From a virus: a DNA stretch of 35,149 nt. Of this stretch, positions 1 to 8,573 are shown piece after piece; within the stretch, counting starts at the first letter, position 1; every line of letters starts with the position of its first letter. The notes under the pieces are model-generated. The model saw nothing but the letters and a program-made list of their open reading frames with translations. It did not search any database and had not been told where the DNA came from. The DNA is taken from the IMG/VR virus record IMGVR_UViG_3300025929_000035, positions 1 to 35,149 of that record, one strand, 5' to 3'. Position numbers and translations under genes: made by a program.

Positions 1-12
1 AAATCTTTAGTA

Positions 13-57
13 TGTCATTTCCTGCGATAACTCTCCGCAGTTCCGAGATAACTTGGG
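13..57 (+). other. Left transposition end (attL) with two transposase-binding-like sites
   Basis: The end begins with TGTCATTTCCTGCGATAACT (13-32). The reverse complement of the right end begins TGTCGTTTCTTACTGTAACT, matching at 15 of 20 positions. A second site with GAGATAACTT lies at 45-54; its GATAACT core is exactly 21 bp from the core of the first (26-32 and 47-53). Terminal 5'-TG...CA-3' and arrays of transposase sites are known for Mu-family elements. That this is the true recombined end is inferred. Positions 1-12 would then be flanking DNA. Confidence 0.75.
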
Positions 58-95
58 GTAGCGCTTTTTTCTTTTTGGCGACTTTTTCTTTTTTA
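58..95. other. Phased oligo-T tracts between attL and the tape measure gene
   Basis: This 38-bp gap holds four T runs, two in each of two imperfect 17-bp copies starting with GCG (61-77 and 78-94). On the gene-sense strand it is purine-rich. It may be bent DNA near the transposition end or part of the tape measure mRNA 3' end. No function can be assigned. Confidence 0.35.
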
Positions 96-3000
96 TCAGG
101 CTGGGATGAGTCGCTCGTTTTGCTGCGAAATTCGCTCTCGGGTGAGGCCGGTTACGAGCGTTCTACCCTGCAATTTGGTCTGGCCCGATAGCTGGACTTG
201 GAGTCTGCCATTTTGTCCAACCGCTACCGGCTGCCGGCCGGATATTGCTCGTTCCGTCGCCTGCGCGGTTTGCGTGGCGAGTTGCGATGCGAACTGACTA
301 AAATCCTTCACCGGGCCGAACACTTCCGGCCCATTCTCGCCGGTGATGCCTAAACCACCATGCTCGAAGCCGAGTGCCCCTTTGATATTGCCCCATTCGG
401 CGATAATCCCTGCCACGGCGACGGCGCCAAGCCCAACGCCCACCAGCGGAACGGCCGATACCCACTGTGCGAACGCCGTGGCGGCCGCGCTGACGATCTG
501 GGCTGCTGCCGTGGCGATCGTCGCGATCTTCTCAGCCAGGAGCGAGATAATGCGTTCCGCGGTGCCTTCATTCGTTGCGACGGTCTTCGTTTCCTCGCCT
601 AAAATGTGCGCGGCAACCTCCGCAGCCTTGCCCGCTATGAATTCGGCCAGATAATTCTCGATCGCCTTCTTACCCGCCTCGTAAACATCGTTAAAGCCCT
701 TCGCCAGGCGCGTATTCACGTCGTCATTTTGCGAGGCTTCGAAATTCGTCCGCTGTTGGGTCAGATCGGCGAGCTTTACATTGTATTCGGTCGCGGAAAT
801 CAGCCCGCGCGCAAATTGCGATCGAAGATCGTTCTCCGTTTTGTCGAATCCAAGCTGCTTTACGTTCGCCGCCGTCGCGTCGAGCGCCGTAGTCTTCGCC
901 GTCAGGTCGTTCCAGATCGTCAGGATGCCGTCGTGTATCGCTTGCGTGACATCCAACTGATTCTTCTTGAAGAGATCGGCATATTTCGTGCGGATGCCAT
1001 AGATTTTACCCTGAAGATCGCTCTCGGCCGTCGTCACTTGCGCTTGCTCGGAAGGTGTTAGCGTAAATCCGGCCGCTTGCTTGGCGTCCAGCGCGGCGAG
1101 GAGTGCCTGCGCGGCTTGCGTGGCCGCATCGATCTCCTTTTGCTCCGCATCCTTCATGATGGCGAGCTTTTGATCGGCGCTTTCTTTGAAAATTAACTTC
1201 CCATTCTCATCGATGGCCGTCAGGTTCGAAAGTTCCAGCGCGGCCTGACTGTTGAGCAAGGCAATCTTCGCATCGGCCGAGTCTTTCGCGTCAGCCAGTT
1301 CGTTATCGTGTTCCGTTTTTTGCAGCGAGAGGATTTTCTCCGATAACTGTGCCCGTTGTGCCAACGCATCGGCCGCCGCAGTGGGGTCGGTCAGCGGAAT
1401 TCGTATCCTATCGAATTGCTCCTGCAATATCGCGATCTGATCTTCGACATTGGCATTGTCCTCGATCTTCGGATGGAGGAAGAAATCCGATTGCGTCTGC
1501 GCGATCGTAAGCATCGCCGATCGCAGATCGTCCTCGGCTTTGGCTCGATCGACCGTGATCTTAAATTGCAGGTTACCGATGTTCGTCGTGAAGTCCCGGT
1601 TGATCTGCGCGAGGTTCCGCGAAATCTCCTGTGCCTTGATCGGGTCGATGGCCTGGAAGGCTTTGATCTGCGCCTGGATGTTCTGCACGCCGTTGGCCTG
1701 GTGAAGGAACGATTGATACGTCTTCTCCGCAATATCCAACTCCTCCTGCGAGGTCAGCGTGCGGTGTTGCGCGTCGGCTGTCAGTTGCAGGCTGGCGCGT
1801 AATCGGTTGCCATCGGCCGTCGCCGTGGCTTGCGCCTTCGAAAGGTTATCGGCAGCATTCGCGCCGGTCAGGTCCCCAAGCGTTTTCTGTGCATCGGTCG
1901 CGCGGCGCGACTGCTGTTCCCATAGTGAGAGGATGTCCAAGTTCTTCTGCACGCCCTGCGCCATCGCCAGCACGCTGCCGGTCCAGTCCTTGAACCCGGC
2001 CGCGGCCTCCTGCCGGAATTGCTGGAGCGATACCGAGGGCTTCCCAATGTCATTCGCGATCTGTTGAAGATCGGCTTGCACCGACGCCTGGATGCCCTTG
2101 ATGTTATCCGTCGACTGCTGCGCCTGCGTCTGCTGATGTCCTTCCAGGGCCTTGGCCGAGGCGAGGAACTTGTTATCGGCATCGGCCCACGCTTTGGCTG
2201 CGGTCTCGGCAGCCGTCTCGCTTTCACTGCCGACCTTCTTCATCGTGCCGGCCAACTCTGCCGCCGCCGATGCCGCGCCAGTGATCGGCGCGGTCACACC
2301 TTCCTGAATGCCTTTGCCGATCTGTTTCGCGCCGTCTTTGACTTTTGTAAAATCGCCGGTAACAATTCCATCGATCACTTCGAAGAGGCCGCCGAACCCA
2401 TCGATCAGCGCATGGATCGCCGCCATGAAATCGCCCTCGATAAACGCCCAGCCGACCTTCAGCACGTCCCAGATCGAATCCATGATATTGCGCGCGGCCT
2501 CGCTATGGTCGTAAAGCTGTATCAGCCCTTCGACCAACAGGAAAATGACGCCAATGATAAGCCCGATCGGGTTTGCTTCTTCGGCTTCGTTCAGCCCTTC
2601 CTGCGCGACCTTCGCTCCCTCGGTCGCGGCGATGCCGGCCGTCTCGGCCGCCTTCTTGGCAAAGAGTCCTGGGATGAGATGTTCCAAGATTTCCTTCCCA
2701 AGCTTGGTCGCCTCGCCGGTAAGTTCCTCTAACTCCTTCGACATGCCGCCCGCTTCTTCGACCGCGAAGTTTGCCTTCAGGAGTATCCAGGCACCCGCCG
2801 CCGTTTCGACGGCCGTCTTATTCTCTTCGAGGAACTTTGTGGTGTCTTCGATGCCCGTAGCCAATTCGGTCAGCACCGGAAGCACCGGGTCGATCGCGGC
2901 GACCAAGGCGCCGCCTAACGCGCCCTCGGTCTCCTGCAAGTCCTTCTGGAACTGCAATAGCCCCGCCTGTGGCGAATCCCCGATCTTCTGCGCGAACCCG

Positions 3001-3902
3001 CCAAACTTCGCCTCGGTCGCCGCCAGGAATTTATCGACGTTCCCTTCCACATCGCCGGGGTTGAAGTCGATATGAAGTTCCCGCACGGTACCGCCGGAGG
3101 AAAGCTTATTCGAAATGTCGGCGCTGACTTCATCCAGCGACCGGTTCGTGCGCGCCGCGAAATCTTCCATGCGCGCCGAAAACTCTTCCAGCTTGGCCGT
3201 GTCCTTCAACTGCCCGAGCGACGCGCCCAGCGCGATCGTGTTCTCGATCGACGCCTTGGTGAATTGCGTCGTATGGTCCTGCACCTCGGCAAATTGCGTC
3301 AGCGTGGCGATCGCCTCTTTGCCGCTATTGGGAAGTTCATTGAGCGCGATCGAGAGGCCCTGCGCGGCCCGCTGTTGGTCCTCGAACTGCGTGACCGAGC
3401 CAATGAGCGTCGAAATGCCGCCCTGCACGCCGGCCACGCCCGCGCCCAGCGTCAGCGCCTTCTTAATCTCCGATCCGAACGACGAAGCCGAATTTTTGAC
3501 CGAATCGAATTCGGCCGGTATCCGCGCGACCTCGGAACGAAAGTTCGTGACCGCCTGCGCATTGAACCCTTCCTTCACCGGCGTTTGCAGCGCCTTGATC
3601 TGCTCGGTCGCCGTGGCAATCTGCGCGTTCAACGCATTGATCTTCGTCGGGTCTTCCGCCGCGTCCCGCGCCGTTTTCAGGTCGGCGAGGTTCTTCTTCC
3701 AGGTGTCGATCGATTGCACCTGCTGCAATACTTTCGAATTCAGCGCATCGAGGGTCGTCGTCGTGGCCGCCGCGTCCACGCCCAGCGTAATGCCCGATCC
3801 CTTCGCGATCGAGGTAAGCTGATCCTGCACGCCATTCAGGATGCTATCCGTGTTACCCTTGTCGAAGGTAAGCTTCGCCAGTACGTCGAAGACCTGTGCC
3901 AT
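96..3902 (-). CDS. Tail tape measure protein
   Basis: The protein sets tail length and lies in the tail lumen before DNA ejection. It has 1268 residues and is the longest gene here. It is rich in Ala, Gln, Glu and Lys with long predicted coiled-coil stretches (roughly 40-130, 580-760 and 790-1000). It has a hydrophobic helix near residues 444-463 and a second hydrophobic region about 100-150 residues before the C-terminus. The stretch FEHGGLGITGENGPEVFGP near the C-terminus is the Gly-rich motif common at tape measure C-termini. It lies downstream of the chaperone pair, as usual, but a 715-aa gene intervenes. It is the last gene before the left end, so no distal tail genes follow. The ATG start is preceded by a copy of the 15-bp leader element. 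The size would suit a long non-contractile tail; no sheath gene is seen. Confidence 0.9.
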   Translation of the reverse strand: MAQVFDVLAKLTFDKGNTDSILNGVQDQLTSIAKGSGITLGVDAAATTTTLDALNSKVLQQVQSIDTWKKNLADLKTARDAAEDPTKINALNAQIATATEQIKALQTPVKEGFNAQAVTNFRSEVARIPAEFDSVKNSASSFGSEIKKALTLGAGVAGVQGGISTLIGSVTQFEDQQRAAQGLSIALNELPNSGKEAIATLTQFAEVQDHTTQFTKASIENTIALGASLGQLKDTAKLEEFSARMEDFAARTNRSLDEVSADISNKLSSGGTVRELHIDFNPGDVEGNVDKFLAATEAKFGGFAQKIGDSPQAGLLQFQKDLQETEGALGGALVAAIDPVLPVLTELATGIEDTTKFLEENKTAVETAAGAWILLKANFAVEEAGGMSKELEELTGEATKLGKEILEHLIPGLFAKKAAETAGIAATEGAKVAQEGLNEAEEANPIGLIIGVIFLLVEGLIQLYDHSEAARNIMDSIWDVLKVGWAFIEGDFMAAIHALIDGFGGLFEVIDGIVTGDFTKVKDGAKQIGKGIQEGVTAPITGAASAAAELAGTMKKVGSESETAAETAAKAWADADNKFLASAKALEGHQQTQAQQSTDNIKGIQASVQADLQQIANDIGKPSVSLQQFRQEAAAGFKDWTGSVLAMAQGVQKNLDILSLWEQQSRRATDAQKTLGDLTGANAADNLSKAQATATADGNRLRASLQLTADAQHRTLTSQEELDIAEKTYQSFLHQANGVQNIQAQIKAFQAIDPIKAQEISRNLAQINRDFTTNIGNLQFKITVDRAKAEDDLRSAMLTIAQTQSDFFLHPKIEDNANVEDQIAILQEQFDRIRIPLTDPTAAADALAQRAQLSEKILSLQKTEHDNELADAKDSADAKIALLNSQAALELSNLTAIDENGKLIFKESADQKLAIMKDAEQKEIDAATQAAQALLAALDAKQAAGFTLTPSEQAQVTTAESDLQGKIYGIRTKYADLFKKNQLDVTQAIHDGILTIWNDLTAKTTALDATAANVKQLGFDKTENDLRSQFARGLISATEYNVKLADLTQQRTNFEASQNDDVNTRLAKGFNDVYEAGKKAIENYLAEFIAGKAAEVAAHILGEETKTVATNEGTAERIISLLAEKIATIATAAAQIVSAAATAFAQWVSAVPLVGVGLGAVAVAGIIAEWGNIKGALGFEHGGLGITGENGPEVFGPVKDFSQFASQLATQTAQATERAISGRQPVAVGQNGRLQVQLSGQTKLQGRTLVTGLTRERISQQNERLIPA

Positions 3903-3908
3903 TATAGT

Positions 3909-3923
3909 GGATCAGCGATGATG
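3909..3923 (-). repeat. 15-bp leader element, copy 1 (before tape measure start)
   Basis: On the minus strand this reads CATCATCGCTGATCC and lies 6 nt upstream of the tape measure ATG, filling most of the gap after the preceding stop codon (3928-3930). The same 15 bases occur before the genes starting at 8018 and 21670, always in the sense direction. Confidence 0.8.
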
Positions 3924-3927
3924 AACG

Positions 3928-6075
3928 TTAATTCCTTACGGTAATTGTTAAGGTTGCGACGCCGGCATTGCCGTGCAGATCGTAGGCAAGGATCGTGAGA
4001 ACGTGCGTCACCGGCGATGCGACGCTTCCCGTAAGCTTCGTCGTATCGAGCGAAAGGTCCCACTCGGTATTCGCGGCGTCGCCCATGTTTGGTGTCGTTA
4101 CGCGCGTCTGGAATAAAATTCCGTCGATCGCCATCGTCACCTGCGACACGCCCGATTGATTGCTCGTTACTACTTTCACCGCGACGGTTCCCGAAATCGG
4201 CGCGCCGGTCGGATTGGTGATGGTGACGCCAGGCACATCCCTCGATCCCGAGGAACCCGCCGCCGTGCTTGGGCCATTCACCGGCGGAAGCGTGAAGGAG
4301 GAGGGAGGTATCTCGATGAGTTTCCATTCGATGCCGGCGCCGGGCGTGCGCGTGCAGCCGATCGCCGTAAAGAGCCGAGCGGTCGAAACGCCGTTCGCTT
4401 CGAGCACGTCATCGTTCACCGTGGAGAAAATTCCAGGCTCGATCGTAATTTTGCGGTGAAGCGGGAAATAAGCCCAGTCCCATAGCAGGAAGGTCTTTTG
4501 CGGCGCGGCGATGCCGGCGGGCAAGTCGGCGCCGAACGGCGCAATGCCAACGCCCGCGCCCTGGATGGTACAGACCGCGCGCGGCATCCCCCAGCGCGTG
4601 TATCGCTTCACCGCGTGCAGCGTTGTCCAATCGGTGTAGGGCAGCCCGCCACTGCCGGGCACGCCGCCTTGCGAAATAAGGTCCCAGCCTTTGCGGACCG
4701 GGATGTAATCGGTGTTGGCGTCGTTGCGAACATATAATTCCCATCCGCGCGGGCTGTCCACCGATGCGCCTCCAACAACGCTCGATCCCATGAATCGAAA
4801 GAGTGTCGTGTACGATTGGTCCGATCCGCCCTTCATCGGCGAAGCGATCGTGCTATAAGGAGGTTGCGGGAAGAGATCGGTGGTCGAAGGTTCGGTGATC
4901 TTGTAATTCGAAGCATAGGCGGCCGCAGGGTTCATATCGATCCCGTCCTGGTTCTCATCGATGTACGCATTCAGCACGGCCGCTTCGAGCGGCATAATGA
5001 GAAAACGCGCCCATTCGTCGTAGTCAACGCCTGCGCCATTGGACCAGGTGTTCGGAAGTTCGCCCTGTAACGTTAGGAATAATTCCCGGCACATCTCCGC
5101 AATCCCTTGCGCGATCGTCGTCCAGCGATAGAAGGAGGTCTGGTCCGCCGCCGCCGGTGGTACCGGCTTGAAGAGCAAACCTCCCAGCACGCCGCCCACG
5201 AAGGGAATCTTGATATAAATATCCCAGAGGTTCGAGAACCATAGGGCCTCGCTGCCATTGAGCGCAATTTCCAACTGGCCCCACGCTTCGCGATGGCCCG
5301 TTAGTTCGACCCCTTGCACGATCGGGACCAAACGATGATCGGCCAAATATTTGAACAGCGTGGGCGAAAACGCATTGATAAGTTCCAACATCACCTGCCC
5401 CAGCGAGAGATAACCTCCGCCTGGCACGATGCCGGCCAACTCGTCGAGCGATGTAATTACTTCATCGTCCCCGTGGGCCTTCATCCATGCGATAAATTCC
5501 ATATCGAGCGCGCCGATATGGTTTTTGTCCATTCGCACGATCGCGTTCGTAACGCCCGCCGTCGGCCGGCCGACGCGCGCATGTGGCACGAAGCGCTGGA
5601 TCGAGGGTTTGTCGTGCAGCGAAGAGGCGTTTAGAATGCCCCAGAAGACGTGGTGCCGCTTGGCCGGCCATAAGAACGAGGACGCTCCGATGCTCACTCT
5701 GGCGTCCAACACGGGCTGTTCTAACGCCAGCAGTGCCCACACCTCCCACTCGGTCGAACGCGCGGCTTCCACCAGCGGAACAAGTTCTGGCCGCGACGCC
5801 AATGAGACCTTCAGCGTTTGAACGCTCGGTACCGACTGCTCGTATTCGCTCTCCGTGGCAATGGCGATCGGGCCAAGGCTGTCGAGCATCGATGGCGCAA
5901 GGACCGTGGGAGCAATGGGAGTGGCAGGAAGAGGGAAGTGGCTATTATCGTTGATCGCCGAATAATGATACTCCAACTGCTTTTTCGTTCCATACGGCAC
6001 CGAATAAAGATGAAGGGTATAGATCCCTTCATCTTTCTTCTGCGCGATCGTAAAATGAAACGGTAATAAGCTCAT
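3928..6075 (-). CDS. Virion structural protein with C-terminal Ig-like domain (tail tip candidate)
   Basis: This 715-aa protein was not matched to a named family. Residues about 605-715 look like a bacterial Ig-like domain: a DVPGVTITNP start, alternating beta-strand pattern, the LTILAYDLHGNAG segment and a TLTITVRN end. The rest is mixed alpha/beta with many aromatic residues and no signal peptide. It lies between the tail assembly chaperones and the tape measure gene, so it is probably a tail component. As no separate distal tail, hub or baseplate gene is recognisable, it may fill that role; Ig-like domains on tail proteins often bind surface glycans. The start ATG at 6075 follows CATCATCG, a partial match to the leader element. 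Function is inferred from position and the Ig-like end. Confidence 0.6.
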   Translation of the reverse strand: MSLLPFHFTIAQKKDEGIYTLHLYSVPYGTKKQLEYHYSAINDNSHFPLPATPIAPTVLAPSMLDSLGPIAIATESEYEQSVPSVQTLKVSLASRPELVPLVEAARSTEWEVWALLALEQPVLDARVSIGASSFLWPAKRHHVFWGILNASSLHDKPSIQRFVPHARVGRPTAGVTNAIVRMDKNHIGALDMEFIAWMKAHGDDEVITSLDELAGIVPGGGYLSLGQVMLELINAFSPTLFKYLADHRLVPIVQGVELTGHREAWGQLEIALNGSEALWFSNLWDIYIKIPFVGGVLGGLLFKPVPPAAADQTSFYRWTTIAQGIAEMCRELFLTLQGELPNTWSNGAGVDYDEWARFLIMPLEAAVLNAYIDENQDGIDMNPAAAYASNYKITEPSTTDLFPQPPYSTIASPMKGGSDQSYTTLFRFMGSSVVGGASVDSPRGWELYVRNDANTDYIPVRKGWDLISQGGVPGSGGLPYTDWTTLHAVKRYTRWGMPRAVCTIQGAGVGIAPFGADLPAGIAAPQKTFLLWDWAYFPLHRKITIEPGIFSTVNDDVLEANGVSTARLFTAIGCTRTPGAGIEWKLIEIPPSSFTLPPVNGPSTAAGSSGSRDVPGVTITNPTGAPISGTVAVKVVTSNQSGVSQVTMAIDGILFQTRVTTPNMGDAANTEWDLSLDTTKLTGSVASPVTHVLTILAYDLHGNAGVATLTITVRN

Positions 6076-6090
6076 CGATGATGGGTCTCG

Positions 6091-6447
6091 CTATTTCGGT
6101 CTCGGCTCGTCGTCCAGATAATGTTTCGTCCGTTCCATCCAGTAGCACTCCATCAGGTCGAAGCGGTCGTGCCGGCGGATAAAATGGAAGTAGTCATTCA
6201 GGCTGCCGTTCGTCGCGCGGTTAAGTTGGTACGCTAAGAACTTCACCAGCGCGTATTCCGGCAATTGCTGGTGTGGGAACCGCCTCTGGAGCGCTTTGGC
6301 GGCAAGGTCCTCGCCGCCCAAGTATTCGATCGCGGCTCGGAATTCCTCATCGCGCTCGTGCTCCTCATCGGTCCCCACCCACCGCGCAATCAGCCATTCT
6401 CGCCGCCGCTCTCCGCAGCGGGCGGAGATGGCAGCTTCCCGTTCAGA
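6091..6447 (-). CDS. Frameshift-encoded C-terminal extension of the tail assembly chaperone (GT-like T part)
   Basis: This frame is -1 relative to the upstream gene ending at 6390. Starting from the slip site at 6447 it gives 118 residues, so the fused product would have 255 residues (137 + 118). An in-frame ATG at 6495 would give a stand-alone 134-aa protein, but it lies inside the upstream gene with no obvious translation signal. The part after the slip is charged at first (SEREAAISARCGERR), then helical and aromatic (YLGGEDLAAKALQRRF, DYFHFIRRHDRFDLMECYWMER). In lambda, gpG and the frameshifted gpGT load the tape measure protein during tail assembly. Assignment rests on the frame relation, slippery site and position upstream of the tape measure gene. 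Confidence 0.7.
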   Translation of the reverse strand, partial: SEREAAISARCGERRREWLIARWVGTDEEHERDEEFRAAIEYLGGEDLAAKALQRRFPHQQLPEYALVKFLAYQLNRATNGSLNDYFHFIRRHDRFDLMECYWMERTKHYLDDEPRPK

Positions 6448-6857
6448 AAAAAATTGAGGGCCTCCGCGATCGTCTGCGATTTGGTCTTCTTCCAATCGAC
6501 TTCCGGAACTTCCTTCGCATCGCCTTTGGAAATAGTGACGATATGCTTCAGTTCTGCAAGCGTCGATTCGAGGATAGCCGCGTCCTTTTTGCCGACCAGC
6601 TTCTGGATCGCATCGCGCCGTTTTGACGCGGTCTCGTAACGGTCCTTGTTCGCTACCGGGTCGATCGTAAATTCAATTTCGACTTCGGCAAATTCTTTGT
6701 TCGCCTCGGCCAGCTTGTCGAAGATAGCGCCGCGCTCTTCGCGCAACGTCTTCAGGCGCATGGCCTCCTCCTGCACTTTGGACGATACGTCGATGGAATT
6801 GTGCTTTACCGTCGCTTTGATCTCATTGCCCTGCTTGTCGTAGAGTGTGATTTGCAT
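6390..6857 (-). CDS. Tail assembly chaperone (gpG-like)
   Basis: This is a 155-aa, mostly helical acidic protein (residues 25-110 charged and coiled, with TASKRRDAIQKLVGKKDA and LAELKHIVTISKGDAKEV). It ends in a Pro/Gly/Ser-rich tail (LPSPPAAESGGENG) that is replaced when the ribosome slips back at codons 136-137 (both TTT). Size, position between tail tube and tape measure genes, and the overlapping -1 frame all match the lambda G/GT arrangement. The beginning is beta-like (MQITLYDKQGNEIKATVKH), as in several siphophage chaperones. Sequence similarity to a known chaperone could not be tested. Confidence 0.72.
   Translation of the reverse strand: MQITLYDKQGNEIKATVKHNSIDVSSKVQEEAMRLKTLREERGAIFDKLAEANKEFAEVEIEFTIDPVANKDRYETASKRRDAIQKLVGKKDAAILESTLAELKHIVTISKGDAKEVPEVDWKKTKSQTIAEALNFFLNGKLPSPPAAESGGENG
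6410..6428 (-). promoter_or_regulatory. Stem-loop downstream of the slip site
   Basis: On the minus strand TCTCCGC (6428-6422) pairs with GCGGAGA (6416-6410) around a 5-nt loop, giving a perfect 7-bp GC-rich stem. It begins 18 nt after the heptamer. Typical stimulatory structures start 5-9 nt downstream, so it may be a stimulator in a longer fold or incidental. Confidence 0.4.
6447..6453 (-). promoter_or_regulatory. -1 ribosomal frameshift site T TTT TTT
   Basis: On the minus strand the codons are AAT TTT TTT CTG (Asn-Phe-Phe-Leu). The last T of AAT plus two TTT codons forms a perfect X XXY YYZ heptamer in the zero frame. Slipping back one base gives TCT GAA CGG (Ser-Glu-Arg) and enters the open frame that ends at 6091. 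The frame shift direction and overlap agree exactly. Confidence 0.78.
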
Positions 6858-6869
6858 TGTAAAAATGGA

Positions 6870-7439
6870 TTATAAATAACTGGATAGAAAGGCCGATGTC
6901 GAATCGACCAGTTGCCCGAAGTCGTCCGATTTAATATCGAGCGCGGTACCCGCCGTCTGCGTGGCGTCGAGCCTTCGGTAGTAATCGAAACCGACGTGCG
7001 CGGTCGCATTCAAATCGGTTGCGGAAAAAATGTTCAGGATGCCATTGTTCTCCCAAAACGCATAGGGCGTCGGCGATCCCGAAAGGAGAATCTCTCCCCA
7101 CGTCATGCGCGGTACCTGGTCGAATTCCGTCGTGGAGAATTCGACCAGAATCGAATCGCCAGCGACCTTATACGCGCCGGCGGGAAGCGCCACCTGGTAG
7201 ATCAGCCCCTTGCCCGTTACCGTAATGACGGCCGCGCCAATCGCGATCGGAGCGAGGAAGGTGTCGCCGCGAATAAAAATATCGTCCGAGCCGCGCAGGC
7301 TGCCGGCGTATTCGGCCAGCGCCTTGCGGTATGCGCGGTTGCGGAGCGTCGCGTAATCGGAACGATTCGTATAGCGCGCATCGTCCGCTTTGATTTCGGC
7401 ATCCAGATCGTCGATCGTGTACGTAATGTAAGTTGACAT
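6870..7439 (-). CDS. Hypothetical structural protein, adaptor-like
   Basis: This 189-aa protein starts at ATG 7439 after an AC-rich leader. The N-terminal third is helical (YTIDDLDAEIKADDARYTNRSDYATLRNRAYRKALAEYAG). The remainder is beta-rich, with GLIYQVALPAGAYKV and AHVGFDYYRRLDATQTA. A helical start followed by an FDYYRRL strand recalls head-tail adaptor proteins, but its position between tail tube and chaperone genes would suit a tail component better. The role is unresolved. Confidence 0.55.
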   Translation of the reverse strand: MSTYITYTIDDLDAEIKADDARYTNRSDYATLRNRAYRKALAEYAGSLRGSDDIFIRGDTFLAPIAIGAAVITVTGKGLIYQVALPAGAYKVAGDSILVEFSTTEFDQVPRMTWGEILLSGSPTPYAFWENNGILNIFSATDLNATAHVGFDYYRRLDATQTAGTALDIKSDDFGQLVDSTSAFLSSYL

Positions 7440-7448
7440 AAGAGTGTG

Positions 7449-8018
7449 TTATAGTTCTTTGGAACCGAGCGTCGATTTAATACCGATCGGCGGTCCTTCC
7501 AGAATGTCGAACGTCAGTTTGTTATTGAGGAGCTTGATGCCCCCGACCGTGTAGCGCTCGAAGTTCGGCACCCATCCGGTCGTTGCCATCTGCGCCTTGT
7601 CCCGCGAGGAATCGTAATGGTCGTCGGTCACTAAATAGATACGGTTGTCCGCCCACTGGCCGGAACCTAAATACGCGATCCGAAACGCGCGGAGTAATTT
7701 GCGCGTACCGGCGCCGGTGACGACCACGACGTTGCGTTTGCCATTCAGGACGCCATCGTAAAATTGATAGTCCTGGAAGGTGTTTTGCGCCGGCTCGATC
7801 GCGAATTCGATCATGTAGCCCGCGCCGCCCTGGTTACCGCCATCGCCATTTTTTTCGACGACCTGCCGCGCCTGGAACGTGACCCCTTTTATCATGTGGG
7901 TCATTTCGTACCACATCTCCCGTCCCTGTATTTTCTGCGTGTGCGTGCCGATGAACATCCGGTCGATCGGCTCATGCCGGCGAATGCGATCGATACTTTT
8001 TCCACCAAGGGTAGACAT
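7449..8018 (-). CDS. Hypothetical tail-region protein
   Basis: A 189-aa protein with a basic N-terminus (GGKSIDRIRRHEPIDRM), a beta-rich middle (RNVVVVTGAGTRKLLRAFRIAYLG) and no signal peptide or membrane segment. Family not recognised. Its ATG is directly preceded by the second exact copy of the 15-bp leader element, which fills the whole gap from the previous stop codon. The location in a run of tail genes suggests a structural or tail assembly role. Confidence 0.6.
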   Translation of the reverse strand: MSTLGGKSIDRIRRHEPIDRMFIGTHTQKIQGREMWYEMTHMIKGVTFQARQVVEKNGDGGNQGGAGYMIEFAIEPAQNTFQDYQFYDGVLNGKRNVVVVTGAGTRKLLRAFRIAYLGSGQWADNRIYLVTDDHYDSSRDKAQMATTGWVPNFERYTVGGIKLLNNKLTFDILEGPPIGIKSTLGSKEL

Positions 8019-8033
8019 GGATCAGCGATGATG
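8019..8033 (-). repeat. 15-bp leader element, copy 2
   Basis: CATCATCGCTGATCC on the minus strand, identical to copies at 3909-3923 and 21652-21666. Here it is the entire intergenic spacer: the upstream stop codon begins the neighbouring bases (8034-8036) and the ATG of the next gene follows immediately (8018-8016). Confidence 0.8.
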
Positions 8034-8525
8034 TTAGGAATTTTCGAAATCGTCGATCGAGGCTTCGAACTCGGTGTACCAGACAGGGAACGATTGCATG
8101 AATTTCAATTGATAGCTTCGCAGCCGGTCCACGTCCTCGGGGTGCGCGGGATCGGGAAGCCCGTCCACATCGTATTCGACCCACGTTAACTGCCCCGCGA
8201 CGGTCTTCAGCAGTTCCACTTTATGCGCCATCGCAAGGCGAAGAAAGTTCTTAAACTGCGTGTCCTCGAGGAGAAGGCCAGCCGGAATCTTGATGTTCAG
8301 GACATCGCCGATGTTGAACGGCCGGCGCCGCGCGCGGCCTTCGCCATCGTTGCCCGTCTCGCGCGCTTGCGTGTACGAACGCGGCTTCAGGAGCGGAGTG
8401 AACGACCAAACGGTCTGCATCTCCGCGCCATCCTTCCACGTCGATAAGCGCAATTTGATCGGGTCCATAAGATCGGCAACGATGGAATCGCTGCGTAAAA
8501 AAAGGGGCCGGTCCCCGCGATACAT
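8034..8525 (-). CDS. Hypothetical tail-region protein
   Basis: A 163-aa protein of unrecognised family. From residue 20 on it reads MDPIKLRLSTWKDGAEMQTVWSF, so a start at 8468 (144 aa) is also plausible; neither ATG has a Shine-Dalgarno sequence. Features include a basic Gly/Arg stretch (ETGNDGEGRARRRPFNIGD), a helical section (NFLRLAMAHKVELLKTVAG) and an acidic end with several Phe and Trp residues. It lies just downstream of the tail tube candidate and upstream of the chaperones, so a small structural or tail completion role is possible. Confidence 0.55.
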   Translation of the reverse strand: MYRGDRPLFLRSDSIVADLMDPIKLRLSTWKDGAEMQTVWSFTPLLKPRSYTQARETGNDGEGRARRRPFNIGDVLNIKIPAGLLLEDTQFKNFLRLAMAHKVELLKTVAGQLTWVEYDVDGLPDPAHPEDVDRLRSYQLKFMQSFPVWYTEFEASIDDFENS

Positions 8526-8573
8526 TCCGAATTGGAATGTGCCCCTATCGCGAAGACCAGGCCTTTGCCCAAA

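Noticed and set aside
55-160. A third transposase site at the left end
   Set aside because: No direct-orientation GATAACT-like core could be found between 55 and 160; TTATCA at 93-98 is in the wrong orientation and lacks the flank.
3072-3944. 290-aa plus-strand frame, Arg/Leu-rich
   Set aside because: Lies opposite the tape measure gene and has the low-complexity basic composition of a shadow frame.
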